Shown piece by piece: positions 62,453 to 64,000 of a stretch of DNA of 64,000 nucleotides. The position numbers were made by a program, and so were the translations under genes. Under the pieces are notes generated by a model that saw nothing but the letters and a program-made list of their open reading frames with translations, was not told the DNA's origin and did no database searches. Source of the DNA: Collinsella sp. AF02-46-1 (GTDB lineage Bacteria; Actinomycetota; Coriobacteriia; Coriobacteriales; Coriobacteriaceae); assembly GCF_003465825.1 (NCBI RefSeq), contig NZ_QSBV01000014.1, positions 1 to 64,000 of the forward strand. Reading direction: 5' to 3'. Each line of letters opens with the position of its first letter. The stretch's first letter is position 1.

Positions 62453-62628
62453 CCTCGGCTGGAACTGCTCTCATCGGAGGCCCCAGGGCTTTCCTCCCAA
62501 ATCGTCCTCGGACATGTCAGGACCCCGCTGCGCGCTTCGCGCGGCGGGGTCCTTCCGTCCTGCGGAAAGATTTGGGAGGAAAGCCCTGGGGCCTCCTGCG
62601 GTAACTAGGGAGGCCGAGGCTATTCGTC
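62444..62628. repeat. Nested 185-bp palindromic element covering the pfkA stop codon
   Basis: Outer arms of 16 bp (62444-62459, GACGAATAGCCTCGGC, with 62613-62628) include the last two codons and stop of pfkA. Middle arms of 28 bp are perfect (62476-62503 with 62569-62596). The centre holds a GC-rich hairpin GGACCCCGC / GCGGGGTCC (62520-62552). Unpaired 16-nt spacers separate outer and middle arms on both sides. The centre may also act as a terminator. Confidence 0.88.
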
Positions 62629-62844
62629 TTCTTGCTGCAAGTGCGTGGGCTGAGATTTTGGGATGTTGCAGGCTCTTAGCTGAGAGTAGCACTGACATTT
62701 GTCCTAAAATGGCTGGTCGCTAGGGGTTGCTACCGGTAGTTGCGGTAGGGTTGGGGCAGATTCTAACTAGAAATGGTGGTCGCTACCGGTTGTTCTCGGC
62801 ATACTCGGCTCATTCGATTCGACCATCAAACGAAAGGAACCACC
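62629..62844. other. Intergenic leader of the XRE regulator gene
   Basis: No gene is seen. Two similar segments (AATGGCTGGTCGCTA near 62708 and AATGGTGGTCGCTA near 62772) and a CTACCGGTAG palindrome near 62731-62740 may be regulatory sites for the downstream regulator. A gap of 392 bp separates pfkA from this gene. Confidence 0.35.
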
Positions 62845-63774
62845 ATGGATCTTGCGATGGCACAGCGCCTCGTCGATCGCCGTAAAGCTGCCGGGCTTTC
62901 TCAGGAGGCGCTTGCTGCCCAGCTGGGCGTAAGCCGCCAGGCTGTTAGTAAATGGGAGCGCAGCGAGTCCTCACCCGATACCGATAACCTTATTGCGCTC
63001 GCCTCGCTGTATGGCGTGTCGCTGGATGAGCTGCTGTATGGGGTGGCGGTGGCTAGCGCTGATGACTCACAGGCTGATGATGAGGCACAGGACAGCAACG
63101 CCGGCACCAAAGCTTCAGATGAGGCTGAGGATTCTGCCGAGCACGCCGATTGCGGCGACAAACCACTTGTCGATATTTCCCTCGCGCGCGGTATCCACGT
63201 CATTGATCCCAATAAAGGCGAGGAAGTCCATGTTGGCTGGAGCGGCATCCATGTGACCAACGAGCGCAAGGGCGAAGAGGTGCATGTGGGGCCGGGCGGC
63301 GTGCATATCGATACGCTTGAGGACGATGGACATAGCGTGCGTACCAATGACAACGGCACCGTCACCATCGATGGCGAGACGTTTTCCAGCTGGAAGGAAG
63401 CACACGACAAGCTCGACCATCATGGTAGGCATTTCCACACCAAGGTCGGACGTGCATGGAACAAATTCCCCTTCCCCGCACTTGTCACTCTTGCCTATCT
63501 GGTGCTTGGCATTGTCTACGGCACATGGGGCATGGGGCTCTTCCTCGTCTTTTTGGTTCCCGTCTACTACGCGATTGGTGACTTCATCGATCGACGCCAC
63601 CTGTCTAAGCTGATCGAGGTCATCTACCCGGCAGCCGCCATCGCTTGGTTCCTCTACATGTGGCTCTGTTTGGGACAGCCCCATCCCGCATGGATCATCC
63701 TCATCACGACTCCCATCGTAAAGGCGCTCATGCGCTGGTGTCGCAAACAATGGAAGTGCCGCAAGCAGGCCTAA
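62845..63774 (+). CDS. XRE family regulator with a C-terminal membrane domain
   Basis: A 309-residue protein. The N-terminal helix-turn-helix is RKAAGLSQEALAAQLGVSRQ followed by AVSKWERSESSPDTDNLIAL. An acidic linker follows (about 70-105). Then a short repeat unit of the type GIHV...KGEEVHVG occurs about three times (about 115-155), which could form a small beta structure. The last ~120 residues have three or four hydrophobic segments (FPALVTLAYLVLGIVYGTW, MGLFLVFLVPVYYAIG, VIYPAAAIAWFLYMWLCLG). Membrane-bound XRE regulators of this layout respond to envelope conditions. GAAAGGAACC precedes the ATG. Confidence 0.88.
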   Translation: MDLAMAQRLVDRRKAAGLSQEALAAQLGVSRQAVSKWERSESSPDTDNLIALASLYGVSLDELLYGVAVASADDSQADDEAQDSNAGTKASDEAEDSAEHADCGDKPLVDISLARGIHVIDPNKGEEVHVGWSGIHVTNERKGEEVHVGPGGVHIDTLEDDGHSVRTNDNGTVTIDGETFSSWKEAHDKLDHHGRHFHTKVGRAWNKFPFPALVTLAYLVLGIVYGTWGMGLFLVFLVPVYYAIGDFIDRRHLSKLIEVIYPAAAIAWFLYMWLCLGQPHPAWIILITTPIVKALMRWCRKQWKCRKQA

Positions 63775-63823
63775 ACCGCCCCAACCAGCCAGCGCCACTC
63801 ATCCGACACCGCCCGCCCCTTTC

Positions 63824-63892
63824 AAGTTGCGGTGATATAGGGACTGTTTTGAGGCTCCAAAGCGCCAAACAGTCCCTATATCACCGCAACTT
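63824..63892. repeat. Perfect 26-bp inverted repeat
   Basis: Arms 63824-63849 and 63867-63892 (core GCGGTGATATAGGGACTG) pair without mismatch around a 17-nt loop. No reading frame is present. Confidence 0.9.
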
Positions 63893-63903
63893 ACAAACAA
63901 CTG

Positions 63904-63940
63904 GGTCAGTTCCGGCACGGAGATTAGCATTGAACTGACC
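63904..63940. repeat. Second inverted repeat (GGTCAGTTC / GAACTGACC)
   Basis: A perfect 9-bp stem with a 19-nt loop, 11 bp after the 26-bp inverted repeat. The remaining bases to the window end hold no gene that I can support. Confidence 0.65.
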
Positions 63941-64000
63941 GCACACCAAGAAAAGGGCCCATTTACTACGTTTAACTCGAGAAGGCCGACCATACCCGCC

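Noticed and set aside
63799..63993. 64-codon open frame on the minus strand near the window end
   Set aside because: It runs through two inverted repeats, has no ribosome-binding site and no family resemblance.

Overview
The window looks like a chromosomal segment of a high-GC anaerobic gut actinobacterium of the class Coriobacteriia, most likely Collinsella or a close relative. This is inferred from gene content: a giant 2-hydroxyacyl-CoA dehydratase activase, an AmaP/DUF2273/Asp23 cassette, zinc-ribbon membrane proteins, an LPxTG-like LAQTGD surface protein and many hairpin repeats between genes. I found no rRNA, tRNA, CRISPR array, prophage or intact insertion sequence. Almost all of the sequence is ordinary, tightly packed core and accessory genes.

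Layout. 1-5.2 kb: groES-groEL, a small Cys/His-rich membrane protein beside a decayed metal-binding lipoprotein gene, and an LTA-synthase-like enzyme. 5.8-9.1 kb: a divergent amidohydrolase / M20 hydrolase pair. 9.2-21 kb: mainly minus strand, with small membrane proteins, YitT, the Asp23 envelope-stress cassette, YebC, a DUF6020-like membrane protein, Lgt, NifU, dCMP deaminase and CoaX. 21-28.6 kb: an OPT transporter, an 1149-residue coiled-coil/CAP surface protein, and a DUF389 protein. 28.9-40.4 kb: a 3-hydroxyacyl-CoA dehydrogenase, a TetR regulator with the 1593-residue activase, HAD, PII-AmtB, a CmpB-like protein and an HD protein. 40.7-47.2 kb (plus strand): a Dxs-like enzyme, a complete polar amino acid ABC importer, and a class I glutamine-amidotransferase-like hydrolase. 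47.3-50.8 kb: an ABC exporter with an XRE/DUF2975 pair. 51-53.2 kb: an Hpt protein and a GGDEF-like/REC/HD-GYP protein. 53.4-64 kb: alpha/beta hydrolase, radical SAM protein, SEC-C methionine aminopeptidase, D-2-hydroxyacid dehydrogenase, a RelB-like/PIN toxin-antitoxin pair, M18 aminopeptidase, an Ntn-type amidase, phosphofructokinase and an XRE membrane regulator.

The most distinctive content lies between the genes. (1) One family of short stem-loops keeps an 11-13 nt loop (usually containing CCTGTCCC) while its stems change by compensating substitutions. Four of six copies abut or overlap the stop codon of a minus-strand gene. (2) Three consecutive hairpins, each with a loop of exactly 25 nt, lie upstream of the amino acid importer. 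(3) Several other long perfect inverted repeats occur, one of which includes the last codons of the phosphofructokinase gene. (4) A palindrome, TATCG-N5-CGATA, occurs in tandem at about 19 bp spacing upstream of both the ABC exporter and the DUF2975-XRE pair. This suggests a small, self-contained regulon run by the XRE protein. (5) Palindromes overlap or adjoin the promoters of the tetR-activase operon and the toxin-antitoxin operon.

All family assignments come from reading translated sequence and motifs. No database search was run. Start codons were chosen by ribosome-binding site and family alignment, and doubtful ones are flagged.
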